Part shown: positions 8,815-20,187 of the stretch, piece by piece
Layout of the letters: every line of letters begins with the position of its first letter
Numbering within the stretch: the first letter of the stretch is position 1
From: Manis javanica
Taxonomy: Eukaryota; Chordata; Mammalia; Pholidota; Manidae
Length of the DNA stretch: 64,000 bases
Reading direction: 5' to 3'
Assembly: GCF_040802235.1 (NCBI RefSeq)
Contig: NC_133157.1
Coordinates: 87,778,001-87,842,000 of the forward strand
Program-made: the position numbers and the translations under genes
The notes under the pieces: model-generated
The model's database searches: none
Seen by the model: only the letters and a program-made list of their open reading frames with translations
Told to the model about the DNA's origin: nothing

Positions 8815-10440
8815 ATATTAGAGTGTCACTGAGGGTCTGGGTGGGACTGAGTGCTCTGTGAGCCTGTCGGTGAGGGTCCCTCTGAGGGTCTGTGAGGGCC
8901 AGTGGGGGACTGTAGTATCTGAAGAGTGCTGGGTGAGGCTGTGTGAGGGACCCCGTGAGGGGCTGGGAGGTGCTGGGAGGATAAGTTTGAATGGCACTGA
9001 GGGGATGTGCGTGTCTGTGAGGGTCTGTAAGATATGGTCTGACAGACTCTGAGGGTTGTTGAGGGTCTTTTAGTGTCTCTGAGGATCTGTCCTAGTTTCT
9101 GTTAGGGTCCCAGTCAGGTCCTGTGAGGTTCTGAGTGGGTCAGTGCGGGTCCCTGTGAGGGCCTCTCTGCATCTGTGAAGGTCTGCTTGGGTCCCTGTTA
9201 GTGTCCCTCAGGGTCTTTCAGGGCGTGTTTGTGGGTATGTGAGTGTCTCTGTGAGGGTCTGTGAGGGTCTGTGAGAGTCACTTTGACAGACCATGTGAGG
9301 GTTTCTGAAGGTCTCAGTTTCCCTGTAAGGATCTGTGAGGTTTTTTTTCTGTGAGGGCCCATGTGAGGTGCTACGTGGCTCTGTGAGAGTCTGTCTTGGG
9401 GCTTGTGTGGGTGCGTCAGGACCCACATGAGGGTGTTTGAGGGTCTCTTAGTATCACTGTGAGTGTCTCCTTGAGGGTGAGAGTCCTTGAGTTTCCCTGT
9501 TTGTGTCTTTGAGGGTCTTTGTAGGTCGCTGTGAGTAGTGTGCCTGTATCTCTGCAGATCTGTGGGAGGGTCTGTGAGGGTCCCAGTGAGGGTCACTGAG
9601 GTATTGTGAGGCCTTGTGGGTGTGGGTCTGTGAAGGTGTGTGGAGGTCAGTTAGAACCTCTGTGCAGCTGTGTGAGGGTCCCTGTGAAGGCCGGGTAGGC
9701 TCGGGAAGGTATGTTTGGATCCCGCTGAGAGGTTGAGTGTGTGTGTGACGGACTCAGTGAGGGACTTTGAGGTTCCTTGGAAGGGTGCGTGAGACTCTGT
9801 GAGGATCTCTACTGGTCGCTCTGAGGTTCTGCTAGTGTCAGCTAGGGTCTCCATGAGGGACTGGGGGGTATTTGAGGTTTCCTTAGTGGGTATGAGAGTC
9901 TTTGATTGTCTGTGTGGGTCCTTGAGGGTCTGAGAGATCTTTCTGTGTCCATGTGAATGTGTGTTTGGTTCTGTGAGGGTCTGTGTGGGTCTGTGACTGT
10001 CCCTGTGAGGTTCTGTGAGGGTGTCTGAGAGGGTCCCAGTGAGGGTCTCTGAGGTTCTTTGTGGGTCTGTGAGGGGTTCTGTGGGTCTACTTGGGTCTCT
10101 GTGTTTGTGGGGGTCTGTAAAGGTCTGTGCGGGTCTGTTAGTGTCACTGTGAGGGTCCCTATGAGGGTCTGTGATGGTCACGGAGAGGGTCTGTGTTGTT
10201 CTTTTATGGTCCTTGAGGGTTTGTGAATGTCTCTGAGGGTACCTGTGAGTGCCTTGGGGGTCTCTGTGAGGTTCTGTTTGGGTCTGTGAGGGGCTGTGTG
10301 GTTCTGGGAGGGATTATTAGGGTCTGGGAGAATGTGCAGGGATCTGTGATTATCCCATAGAGGTTCTGTGTGCAGGACTGTGAAGGTCTCTGACCACATG
10401 TGAGGGGCTGGGGGGCGCCCTGTGTGGGTCTGGGAAGGAG
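8815..10440. repeat. Degenerate minisatellite, about 9-bp unit
   Basis: About 1.6 kb consists of variants of a 9-bp unit close to GAGGGTCTG/TGAGGGTCT, with frequent 9- and 18-bp spacing and interspersed GGTCCCTGT variants. The G/T-rich strand is the plus strand. Because the unit length is a multiple of three and lacks stops on the minus strand, long spurious frames appear there (for example 9651-10181) with a monotonous Thr-Asp-Pro-His/Arg-Pro-Ser pattern. These are repeat artefacts. The left edge is gradual; the right edge is near 10440. Confidence 0.88.
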
Positions 10441-12445
10441 GGACTCTGATGATCTGGGAGTGTCTCGTAGGGCCAGAAAGGGTGTTTGTGGGGCTCTCCA
10501 TTGCTGACCTTACCGCAGTCACAGCAGGAGAAGAGCACAGGGGGCTTGTCTGCCTTGTGTCCTGCTGTCCCTTCAGCCCCGTCTGTGGCACTTACCCTGC
10601 AAGGGTGTCGATCCCCTATACCCCCATTCCCAGAAGTCACCTCTAGGGGCCCGTGAGAGGACCCAGCTGTCCCGAGCCTTGGGGTCCCCTCTGTGCCCCT
10701 CACCTGACCCGACGTGGGGTCTCTCTGCCCGGGATCCCAGTCCCACAAGCCCTGGCTGGGCTCTCCCAGGGGGCCCCTGGAGGAGCCAGGGAGCTGCACG
10801 CAAGGCAGGACGCAGCTCCAGGGGACACTGCGGAACCAGCGTCTGCATCCATTTGACTCTTCCCCACCGGCCCACATGGGGGTGGGGGGTCCTGACAGGC
10901 ATGGGGCAGGGCTGTCCATGGTCCCTGCATCAGGGCTCCTAGAGGAGGACTCACCCCCGGGGGTGGCCCTGTAGCTGGCCCACTGCGTGTCCTGCATGTG
11001 GCTCAAAGTTGACATCGCTCCAGCTTTCCCATGGGGACCAGCCAGGGTGGAGGGCTGTAGGCGGGAGCAGAGCACACAGTGGGCCATCCTGGACAGGTCA
11101 CTTCCAGCCTGTTGTGCAACAGATCCTGTGTGATGGCCTCTGCCCCCTCTGAGCCCTGGGCTGGGCAGCGCTGGGAGCCAGGTGAACGTTGCTGTGGGAC
11201 CCCAGGCCCATCCCTCGCCCTTTAGTGTCCCCTGGGAGCCTTCCTTGGGCCATGTGTGGAAGGTCACAGACCCTGAGTCAGTCTCAAGGACCCCAGCCCT
11301 GTGCAGGTTTATTCAATATACTGTGGGAAATCGAGCTTCCCTGCCTGTGTGAGCCCGGCCCTCTGTCACAGGTCCCTGTGGCAGCTCTTGGGCTCCGTGA
11401 GCTGGTGTGGGTGGAGGCCCTGGGGCAGACTACCATGCGGGAGCCATGGGCCCCGAGCTGTTCCTCCCCTCTGGGCTTGTGAGGGTGGTGGGTCTCCAGG
11501 GCTCCCTGCACCATTGGGGGGGGGTGCACCGTGCCATTTGCCTCCATCCTCCCCTGTCCCCCAAAGGTTCAGGGTCCACCTTCAGATGGTGACTACACAC
11601 AAGCCACACCAGCCTTGATCCTTGATTCCCCAGAAGGGAAGGTGTGACCCAGCCCTCAGGACCTCTGTGCACCCTACCCGCACACCCTCAGAGTCCGTAG
11701 TGCATCCTCTTTCTGCTGCTCCTGAGTGGGAGAAAGGTGGAGGGAGGGGGATGCTGAGCTAGAGGGACCCCAGCGCACCACTGCCCCGGCTTCATCAGGA
11801 CAGAAGGGGCTGCCTGGGCAGGTGTCAGCTACTCCCCACAGAGAGCTCTGGGTGGAGAAGGTTTCCAGCACCTCTGCTCTCAGGCAGGCACTGCCCTGGG
11901 CACCCCTTGGCACCCTGACGGACTTGTTGGGTACTCTCTGGAGCCTATGGGGAATTTCGGCTTCTGTAAACTGCTCCCTCACAGCTGCACAAGTTAAAGG
12001 TAGAGAGCAAGCAGTGGGCCGGCTGAGCCAGATCCTGGGGTTCGGGGGCGCCTTACAGGTTTTCCTCATCTTGACAAGTCCGGAGTGCTTGTGTTTGCTT
12101 TGTAATGGGGCTCTCATGGAAACCTAAGGTGCATCGAGGGCAAGGGGCACAGGTGGGCATGCCACGCCACAGACATCCTCAACCTCCCTTTCCATCTCTT
12201 GGGAAGCCACAGTGGGGACATGGGAAGAGTGGACCCTGACTCCTTCCCTTCCCACAGCAGGACACAGACAGAAGCCACCACCTCTCATGAGAAAAACATG
12301 TATTTGGGGAAACGATGGAAGTTGAGGTATAAAGGATCCATCAGCAACTAGAAGATGTGCTGACGTGAGAAAAAACAGGTTTTCTCTGCACTGTATGGGT
12401 CTTTTCTTGAAGAAAAGTTGTCCGCCGAGGAAACACAAGTGAATC
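10441..12445. other. GC-rich sequence downstream of the SPATA31-type gene
   Basis: No gene recognised. Several overlapping open frames on both strands (up to about 300 codons at 10350-11267, minus) reflect GC richness; the longest runs into the minisatellite and matches no family I know. Part of 12.2-12.45 kb is presumably 3' UTR of the gene ending at 12446, but I see no clear AATAAA signal on the minus strand there. Confidence 0.5.
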
Positions 12446-15104
12446 CTACACTAGCTGAACAGGTGACACATAATTCTGAATCACACACAGCCTTGGGTGG
12501 TGGTGGGTACAGGCTGAGGCACCTGCCGCCCTTGGTCCCTGCTGGCTGGGTCTGGCTGGGCACCCCAGCTCACGGGGTGGGAAGGCCCTGCTGCCATCCT
12601 TGTCTCTGGCCTGCCTACTCTTGCCAGGACTGCTGTGGCCCTTCAGGGTGGCTTGGAGACTGCAGGCTTCCTCTCTCGTCATTCTCCCTTGCTCTTCATA
12701 GGAGAGAAGCCTGTGGTACGAGAAGTCTGTGGCACCATGTTCTCCTGCTGGAGCCTGGAATTGCCCTTTGTGCCAATTTAACTCCGAGGGAGGACGTCCA
12801 TGTTGAAGTGTGATCCTCTCCTCTGGGATCTGCCCCATGGCTGTCGCGATCCCCTGAGCCCTGGCAGCCCCGCTGTCTGGAACAGATCTGCTGTTGTGTT
12901 GTCCCTGGCTCTGGGCAGTGGCTGACGGAGGCCTGCCTTTTTGCTGGGGAACTTTACTGGAGAAAATTCCCTGCAGAAAGTGCTGTCTCTTTTTTGTGAA
13001 GTGGCTTTCTGGAGTAGCCTGTTCCTCCTTCAGTCCAAGCTGGTAGGACTTGCTTCTTATGGACTCTACTGTTTCCTTATCCTTATTCTTTAACATCCCA
13101 TTGTCCTGGGAGGCCCTCAGTTCTGCTAATTCTTTTCCATGCTGTCCTTGGTTGGACCTCCTACAGGCCTTTTCCTCACCAGCAGGGACAAACATCTTGC
13201 TCTGGTTCTTGTCTTGCTCCTCTGGTCTCCACGACCCCTTCAGCCCCCAGCTGCTCTGCTGTGAGGCCCATTCACTGAACATGACGTCACCTGACACATG
13301 CACAGCTGACATGTCCTCACTGGACGTGCTCTGGGAGCCACAAAGAGATGTCTGAGAAGCCGAGCTGTCTGCAAGAAACGCCGGTGAGTGGCAGTGCTGA
13401 AGGAGCGCGTGAGTGTCGCAGTCCTGAAGAAGCTCACCAGGGCCACTGTCCAGAGGCTGCTTCCCAGACTCCACCTTCTTGTGGAGCCCAGAGTCTCTGT
13501 GTTGTGCATCAAGGCGTGGCTCTTCCAGATCTTGAATCACATGCTTTGCACTTGGCAGTGTTGGGATTTTACTTGTCCCTGGAGTCCCTGAGCTTCTCAG
13601 AACCACCCTGGTCATTTGGGAGTGGGCCGGCACACTGGATTCCAAGGTGGCTTTCCAAGCAGAGGCCTCCTCAGCCGCTACTGACCCCCCATCCTCATCA
13701 GCACTTGGGGACCGGGACCCAGTGCTGCCCTCCCATGCTGTGACCCTGTGGTGGGAATCTCCTGCGGCCCTGCCTCCGCTCTCCCCACTTGGCTCACTCC
13801 TGGCCGTGGCTGCAGCTGGGCTCAGCTCCAGGCTGGCTCTGTGGTCCCCCACGGCCATCTCGCTGTGCCAGATTCTGCCCACAGACACACACGTGGAGGT
13901 CTGAGCCCACGGCCTGCTCTCCTGTGTGGTCAGAGGGGCCTCCGAGGATGCGTGGCCATTGCCAGGTGGGGTCTCTCCCAGGACCTTCTGGATCCCCTCA
14001 TTTGTAGGTGAGGGCGTGAGGAGGGGACTCAGTGGGCTGGGAATCGCCTCTTTCTTTATTGCCTTCTCTCCCAGGGGAGGCTGGGTTTTTTCCAAGAGCT
14101 GGGAAGATTTATTTAGCTGCGCCCCAGGTACACAGGTAGCTGAGCAGGTACAGGGGGAGCAGAGAAGGGGCGAGGGTTGAGCCTTTTTCGACTCAAACAG
14201 GTTTATGACCTTAAGGATCTTGAGGGGTGGGCACCACCTGTGCCTCGCCTGAAGCCTTGTAATATCTATCCCCAGATTCTGTTGTGTAGGTGGACTGAAG
14301 ATGGTGAACCCGTGGGAAGTGCTTGTGTCGGGTCCCTGACTCTTGGAGGGTGCTTTATTCCTGGCTTCCCTGTGAGTGAGTGATTCTGCAGAAGGGTCCA
14401 AGGCCTGGCTGACAGCAAACCTGAAAGGATGAACACCCCCAGGAGTCTGACCCTCGCTGGTCTGCCCCAACTTCCTGCCCACATGGGCACTCAGGATATT
14501 TTCTGGACACATCTTGTCCAGGCCCCTTGTGGAGGACCTCATCAAGCCTCCTTCTGGCTCCACACAGTTCACTCCTGGAACCTTCGCTGGGGAGCTGGCT
14601 GAGCCCCAGCACGGCTCTTGTAGGATCCTCCACACACTATGCTCCATATCTTTGCACAGATCTTTCTCTGGCAGGGTCCTTGATGGGCACCTGGACTGCC
14701 AGAGTGCCATTGAGTCACATTGAAAGGGAGTTGGAGTGGAGTTTCGTGGTGGGACAAAGGAGGCCATTGGAGGTGGAGGGCAAGGCTCTGAATCTGTAGG
14801 ATTTGGTGGGGCAGGGGAATACTTAGGTAGGAAAGGCTCTGGTGGCTGAGAGTCACTCCAGGATGAGTATGAATGGATAGAAACTGAGGTCCTCAGCAGG
14901 CCTGGTGAACTGCTGGAGGCCAGAGGTGGAGAGCATGTGGCTGGAGGAGCCAAGGAAGCTGAAGGGCACAGGGCAGGAGCAGTACTGCCCACAGGCTCCC
15001 CGCACAGCCAGTGGGCTCCTGCAGGCTCTGCTTCAGACCCCTCACTGGGGTGGGCTTGAAGTAACATCTGAGAGTCACCGTTGTCAGGGAGCATCCTCAT
15101 GTGG
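12446..15104 (-). CDS. SPATA31: SPATA31-type exon 4 (main exon, 886 codons)
   Basis: The acceptor CTTCTGCAG (ending 15105) supplies one base that completes a Ser codon begun in exon 3, then HMRMLPDNGD. The frame is open to the stop at 12446-12448. The frame also extends upstream to a Met at 15196, but that 92-nt extension is intronic by the splice model. The early part is Pro/Ser-rich, the middle holds the NILSAHVGRKLGQ block and the C-terminus the conserved QHFLQGIF block with a His-rich tail (THHHPRLC). No transposase, kinase or other catalytic motif is visible. Confidence 0.9.
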
Positions 15105-16996
15105 CTGCAGAAGACAGGAGGCAAGAACTGCAGCCAGGAGCAGCCAGGGCCAGGGGGGCCAAGCAGGCCAGGCAGGGCTGGGCACCTGAAGCCCATGGCC
15201 CTGCAGGTCCCATGCTGTCTGCACAGTGGTCGTGCTGTCCCCCAGGTCTGTAGTCACACCTGTCCCCACGTCTCCCCGACCAGGTCAGTCCCAGGCTGCC
15301 TATGGGAGGAAGGAGGACCCAGAGGAGACAGGAAGATTCTTTACCTTCTCAGAAGAAATAACCGGTCCTTAATCTCTTCCAGGTTATGAAGAATTTCTCT
15401 CCAAGCTGGAAAGCAAAAGATGGGGTCATGGTGGGGAAGGCAGGGACCTAGGGGTCTTATAGGAGCCTGAGTGCTACATCCCTTTAGGGGAGACATTGGG
15501 GAGCTTAGAGTCTGGAGCCTAAGCCTCAGTGTCCAAGGCCACAGGATCCCTGATGGCGATAGCAAGACTCGTGACGGGGAATGCTTTGTCATTTGCAAAC
15601 TGCTTCTACATCCATTACCCTCTGCAGTCCTCACAGCCACCCTTTGGGGGAGGCATGGCAAGGGCCACCTCACAGAGGCACCTGAGGAGAGTTAAAACAC
15701 CTTCACCACACGTGGACCTGGAGTCTCCCCTTCCTAATCCAGGCACTCTTGGTCCACTCCAGCCCACCCCGTCCGTGCTGGGTGACACCCATTTCCAGCC
15801 CCTCGCAGCTTTATTCAGCACAGACTCTGGGGAGTGTCTGGGTTCTGATCATCCACCCAAGATCTCCCCACCCCCACCCATGAGGGCTCCCTTTCCTGAG
15901 GGACAGGCCCTGCTGCTGGCCTCCTCGGGGGTGTCCTGGAGCTGGGCCCTCCAGTGGGAGAGAGGCTGACTTGGGTGGGCAGGGCCGGTGACAGAAGCTC
16001 ACCTTTCAGAGATCCACTTCTTTTTTTATATTTTCTCTTTCCGTTTGGCTCCAGGTGATGCTGAGGGACCAAAAGCATGACAGGCTGGGACCAAGTCCCA
16101 CTCACCTCCATAGACAAGCTGCAGAGGCTTGGTGTCTATACACATGACTTGTATATTTACCCAACAGGCCCCAAGGTTTCCTGTCCTTGTACTCATTTGT
16201 AGCATAGATAAAAACATTTTCCCTTTTCCTTCCTTGAAGAATGTAAAGAAGGACTTCCTATGTAAGACCCACTCTGGCTTTCTTGGGTCAGTGTATTTCT
16301 GTGCTCAAGAAACACACACGTGCTCAGACCCACAGGCCCCTCTGAGCTCCGTCAGGCCGCAATGCTGCCTCCCGAGGTCTGGGCCCCACTGCAGCCCCTG
16401 CTCAGAGGTGCTGTGGGCTCAGCACTGCCCTCAGGTCAGCCTGGATGGAGCCTTGCCCCAGACCCCTGTCCCAGGAAGGCAGCTGGGGGATCAGTGCTCA
16501 GGGGCCTATCCTCCTGCAGGCATCAAATTCTTAGGATCTCAGCCGCAGCTGCTGGCCCCTGGGTTTGGGACTTTGGCCTGGAACCCTTTACCCCACCTGG
16601 CTCCTGTCTGGGATCTTGGGAGAGATCCTCCTGCCAGAACTCGTGCCCGGCTTGGCTTATGCCTAGAAGGAGGATCTTGTATTCTTTCCTGAGAAAAGAT
16701 ATTCTCTTCTTTCCCATCCTAGGAGCCTCTACAGCTGACTCCAAAAAGCAGAAGTAATCATAGAAAAGAGAGACTCATATTCTGTCTGGTCTAGTCTAAG
16801 GGCTCCTTACCTTCCTGATGTTTCTATGTTTTCTAGGTGGTGGCGAGGCTGGATCACTTGGGAGGAAGGGGAGTGACAGGAGGAGGAGTCCCAGTCCACA
16901 CAGGATGCTGATGAATGTGTCAGTCACCCAGGAGGTGGAGCTGGAGCTTAGCCAGGTAGCCAGAACGCTTTTCAGAGACAGGAGAAGATTCTCCAT
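12446..16996 (-). CDS. SPATA31: SPATA31-family gene, four coding exons, intact
   Basis: The coding exons are 16996-16811, 16060-16003, 15405-15345 and 15104-12446. Joined they give 2,964 nt, or 987 residues plus stop, with no internal stop and every splice site GT/AG. Recognition rests on the SPATA31 (FAM75) layout: a short first exon with one membrane segment, two tiny exons, then one large Pro/Ser-rich exon. Family blocks include SQPPEPFLPKY, NILSAHVGRKLGQT, KHRW-like RHRWCPPLKILK, and the C-terminal RQHFLQGIFSSK, TAMGQIPEERITL and FQAPAG. SPATA31 proteins are testis-expressed and linked to spermatid development; their molecular activity is unsettled. Human members are about 1,350-1,580 residues, so this one is short. 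Which paralogue it corresponds to cannot be told from here. Confidence 0.9.
15345..15405 (-). CDS. SPATA31: SPATA31-type exon 3 (61 nt)
   Basis: A 61-nt exon lies between the acceptor TTTGCTTTCCAG (15406 is its last base) and the donor GTAAAG (15344-15339). With one base from exon 2 it reads AWREILHNLEEIKDRLFLLR plus two bases. An amphipathic Leu/Glu/Lys helix here corresponds to the family segment that follows the basic patch. It joins in phase to exon 4. Confidence 0.78.
16003..16060 (-). CDS. SPATA31: SPATA31-type exon 2 (58 nt, basic)
   Basis: A 58-nt exon lies between the acceptor ...GGTCCCTCAG (16070-16061) and the donor GTGAGC (16002-15997). It continues the exon 1 frame as HHLEPNGKRKYKKRSGSLK plus one base. 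The lysine/arginine-rich composition matches the basic patch that follows the membrane segment in SPATA31 proteins. The exon is too short to be found as an open frame alone; phase compatibility on both sides supports it. Confidence 0.78.
16811..16996 (-). CDS. SPATA31: SPATA31-type exon 1 (N-terminal membrane segment)
   Basis: The start is the ATG at 16994-16996, giving MENLLLSLKSVLATW, which fits family N-termini better than the in-frame Met further upstream at 17206. Residues about 23-45 (FISILCGLGLLLLSLPFL core) form a hydrophobic membrane segment, followed by a Pro-rich, basic stretch. The exon is exactly 62 codons and ends CAGGAAG before the donor GTAAGG at 16810-16805 (phase 0). Confidence 0.87.
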
Positions 16997-17934
16997 GGTC
17001 TGAATCGCACTGCTGCCCTTAGGCAACTGACCTCTGGGTATGTTCTTGGGCACAGCACAGCAGGCCCGCATCACAGAGGGTGGCCTGGTCACAAAGGTCT
17101 CCTGAGGGCGGGGGAGGGGACAGAGGAGCATCCTGGACCCTTGCCTGTGCCCATCCAGCCTCACAGATCCCTCCACCCTTTCTAGGCCTTCCAACAGTAC
17201 TCTCACGTGTTAGAGATAGACCTCAGTCAGTTTTCTATTCATTTCGCCTGCAATTGAGATAACCTGAGACTCTGTTTTGAGATCTTGAGATTTATACTTG
17301 AGCTCCATCAATTTCATAGGTTTAAAAATCTGGAGTTGTACCCTGGAACTTGGTTAATTCCTAGAGATTTTTATTCTTAGCATTTCCACATGTTTCTGCC
17401 TTGTGTAATATCAGCTGAGACATAGAACTCAAATTTCTTTTATGCTGCTTTAGCCACGTGTATTTTAGTGCCATTTTGAAATTTTTATTTCAATCCATCT
17501 TTACTCTTTTTGGCTACAGGGACTTCAAATTTATTATTCAGATTTTATAAAGTTAGGTATAAAACAAATTGAAATAGTTAAACATTCAAAGTAAAGTTTT
17601 CATGAATTTCTAGCACTTTTTTTCTGAAATCAATAAAGGTTAAACTACACAAAAACTTGAACAGTCTGCGTACACACACACACGCACACAATTACAAAAT
17701 CAATCCAAAAGTTTCAAACCTTGAGAATCAAGCATTTCTTTCTGTTCAAAAAGGCTTCGTTGAATAATTATTGTAAGTAGAACTTCTAGTAAATTCCCTC
17801 TGTTTTTGTTTAGCTGGGAATATGTTTATTTTGCTTTCATTTTTGAAAGGTAGATTTGGTAGATGTGCTATCTTTGAATTATTTTTCTTTCTGCACTTTG
17901 AAACTGTCATCCAGACCCTTTCCTCCATTGTTTC
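16997..17934. other. Upstream flank of the SPATA31-type gene
   Basis: The 5' UTR and promoter of the minus-strand gene should lie here, but I can place no TATA box or CpG island with confidence. From 17.3 kb the sequence is AT-rich with a short CA tract at about 17672-17690. No other gene seen. Confidence 0.4.
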
Positions 17935-18300
17935 TTTTTTTATTTGAAGTACAGTTAATATACAATATTATATTGGTTTCAAGTATAGAACATAGTGGTT
18001 GAACAGTTACCCTTATTATTAAATCCTCACCCGCACTAATATGTTTGTATCTGGCCACATAGAAAGATGTTGGAGAAACATTGGCTACATTCTCAATGCT
18101 GACTTCGATCTCTGTGAAAAACTTATGATGGAGATAGATTGTTTTGCCTCTTTATCCCCTTCACCCACCCTAACCCCTTTCCCATGGTAACTGCCAGTCA
18201 CTTCTCAGTGTCTCTGAGTATACTGCTGCTTTTTTTCATTTTGTTTTACTTCGTTTTTAAATTCCACATGTAAATGAAATGATACGTTAACATTGTTCCT
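17935..18300 (-). mobile_element. Old L1M 3' end fragment
   Basis: The plus strand begins TTTTTATTTGAAGTACAGTT and continues with a sequence typical of the reverse complement of L1M 3' UTRs (AATACAATATTATATTGGTTTCAAG-like). It is diverged and has no coding potential. Edges are approximate. Confidence 0.65.
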
Positions 18301-19318
18301 GAGTGGAAGTCTGTGCTCAATCTTACTGTGGTTCTCTTGTTTATGAAGAACAGTTTTTCCCTTGCTATTTTTAAGATTTTCCCTTTGTTTTTACACAGTT
18401 TGACTATGATGTGTCTAAGAGTGGATGTGTTTGTTTTTCTTTTACTAGATGTAAGTAAACACTGAATCTGTTAGTTAATGTATCCTATCAAATTTGGTAA
18501 GTTTTGGGCCAGTATTACTACAAGCAGTTTTTCTTCCTCATTTTCTCTCCTTCCTTTCTGAAGATTCTTTCTACCTGTGTTGGTGTGCTTAATGTCTCAT
18601 AGGTCATTTCATCTTCAGATTACATAAATTCAGTTAATCCATCTTCAAGTTTACTGATTCTTTTGCCATCTCAAATATTGTTTTACTCCTCTAATCGATT
18701 TTTCATTTCAGTTATGATAGTTTAAATCCAGAATTTTTCTATTTGGTAGATGTGAAATCTGCCTCTTTATCCCTTTCTGCATTTGTTTTCTCTATTTGTT
18801 GATTTAGTCACCCCACTTTCATTTAATGCTTACATTACTTCCTTTAGTTCTTTTCTTTGTAGTTATATTTTGTATTTTATTTTTTAACCTTTATGCTAGA
18901 GTTATAAGTGATTTACCCACCACCATTACAACATTAGAATATTCTGACTTTAACTATATATCTACCCATGAGCTTTAAACTTTGATACATTTTCCCCTTA
19001 CTAATTAGTGCATTTTTAGCTTGAAGAATCCTGTTTATGTTCCTTGTGAGGCTGTTCGACTGGTGATGAATTTCTTCAGCTTCTCCTTGCTAGAAAACTC
19101 CCTATCAGTCCTTCAATTCTGATAGACAACTTTGCTGGGTACAGAATTCTTGGTTCGTAGTAATTTTCCTTCAGCACTTTTAATATTTGTGCTACTTTCT
19201 TCTGACTGGCAAAGTTTCTGCTGAAAAATCTACTGACAGTCTTACAGTGGTTGGTTGTAACAATTTGCTTTACTTCTGCTGATTTTAAGTTCTGTCTTTG
19301 TCTTTAACTGTTGACAGT

Positions 19319-19513
19319 TTAATCATAATGGGTATTGGTGTGGGGTCTCTTTGGTTTCATCTTGTTTGGAATTTTATGAGCTTCCTGGATCTGGATGTAT
19401 GTTTCTTCCCCTATGTTAGGGAAGTTTTCAGCCAATACTTTTTTGAATAAACGTTCTGCCCTTTTTTCTCTCTCTTCCCCTGCTGGGAACCCTATGATGC
19501 ATATATTAGTCAT
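19319..19513 (-). pseudogene. L1-type ORF1 fragment
   Basis: The translation contains the ORF1p block preceding the RNA-binding domain: ICIIGFPAGEEREKRAE, LAENFPNI, then IQIQEAHKIPNK. It closely parallels the ORF1 fragment at 30961-31518. ORF1p is the RNA-binding trimeric chaperone of L1 ribonucleoprotein. Only 64 codons are open. Confidence 0.8.
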
Positions 19514-19666
19514 TTTGATGGTGTCTCATAATTTCCTTAACTATTTTCACTCTTTTTCATTCTTTTTTCTTTTTCTCTGATTGGATGCACTTCACTATTC
19601 TGTCTCCAAGTTTGCCAATCCTTTCTTCTGCTGTTGAACCCTGTATTGAATTTTTCACTTTGATTA

Positions 19667-20187
19667 TGTTGGATTCTCCCAGAGGAGGACGCCGCCCCAA
19701 ATCACTCACGAAAGGCATCTCTTGATGCAACAAGCAAGAGGAATTTATTCAGGAACCAGCTAGCTGGGGTCCAAGTTAGCCCGAGGCAGCGGGTCTCAAC
19801 AAGGACCCTGAGCAGTCAAAGCCGGAGGTTTTTATAGCATTGTCTAAAAAGACAGTATTGTTCTACAAGCAAGTAACAGGGTTTTTTTTCCAAGGACACA
19901 TAAATCTTCGGTTGGCGCCACATCCCGGGGGTTTCACGAGATAAGAACACCCTCAGCCATACAGTGTTTCAGCAAGATAAGCTTGGTATGCATGACTAAC
20001 CGACTAAGGTTAGCTGTCTGAAGGCCGCAGCTGCCCACCACCTGGTGTTTATGATTAACTTGTTTTTCACCTTGTTTTTCAAGGGCTTTCTGAACATATT
20101 CAGAAAGTGGCCTCTGAGCTTCTCAAGATGGCTGTGCTTAGGCTAACAGGCTAACCTGTTGTCTTCACTGAATGCTTAGATCCTACA
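19667..20187 (-). mobile_element. Solo LTR of an endogenous retrovirus, 521 bp
   Basis: Read on the minus strand it begins TGTAGGATC and ends GAATCCAACA, with terminal inverted similarity. It is flanked by the 4-bp direct repeat ATTA (19663-19666 and 20188-20191). A 4-bp duplication is usual for ERV1 (gammaretrovirus-like) elements. A TATA box (CTATAAAAAC, about 19830-19840) and a poly(A) signal AATAAA (about 19742-19747) are in the right order. No internal retroviral genes remain, which fits a solo LTR left by recombination. It interrupts L1M/HAL1-type sequence that resumes on both sides. Confidence 0.88.

Noticed and set aside
9198-10181. Long minus-strand open frames (132 and 176 codons)
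   Set aside because: They are read-through of a 9-bp minisatellite with no stops on that strand; composition is monotonous and not protein-like.
8815-10440. CRISPR-like or telomeric array
   Set aside because: Units are short, contiguous and degenerate with no spacers; the motif is not TTAGGG; the window is mammalian.
10350-11267. 305-codon minus-strand open frame
   Set aside because: It begins in GC-rich sequence, runs into the minisatellite, has several competing frames of similar length on both strands and shows no known domain or splice context.
15105-15196. Met at 15196 as start of the SPATA31 main open frame
   Set aside because: A splice acceptor at 15105 joins in phase with two upstream small exons and a typical family first exon, so the frame upstream of 15105 is intron.
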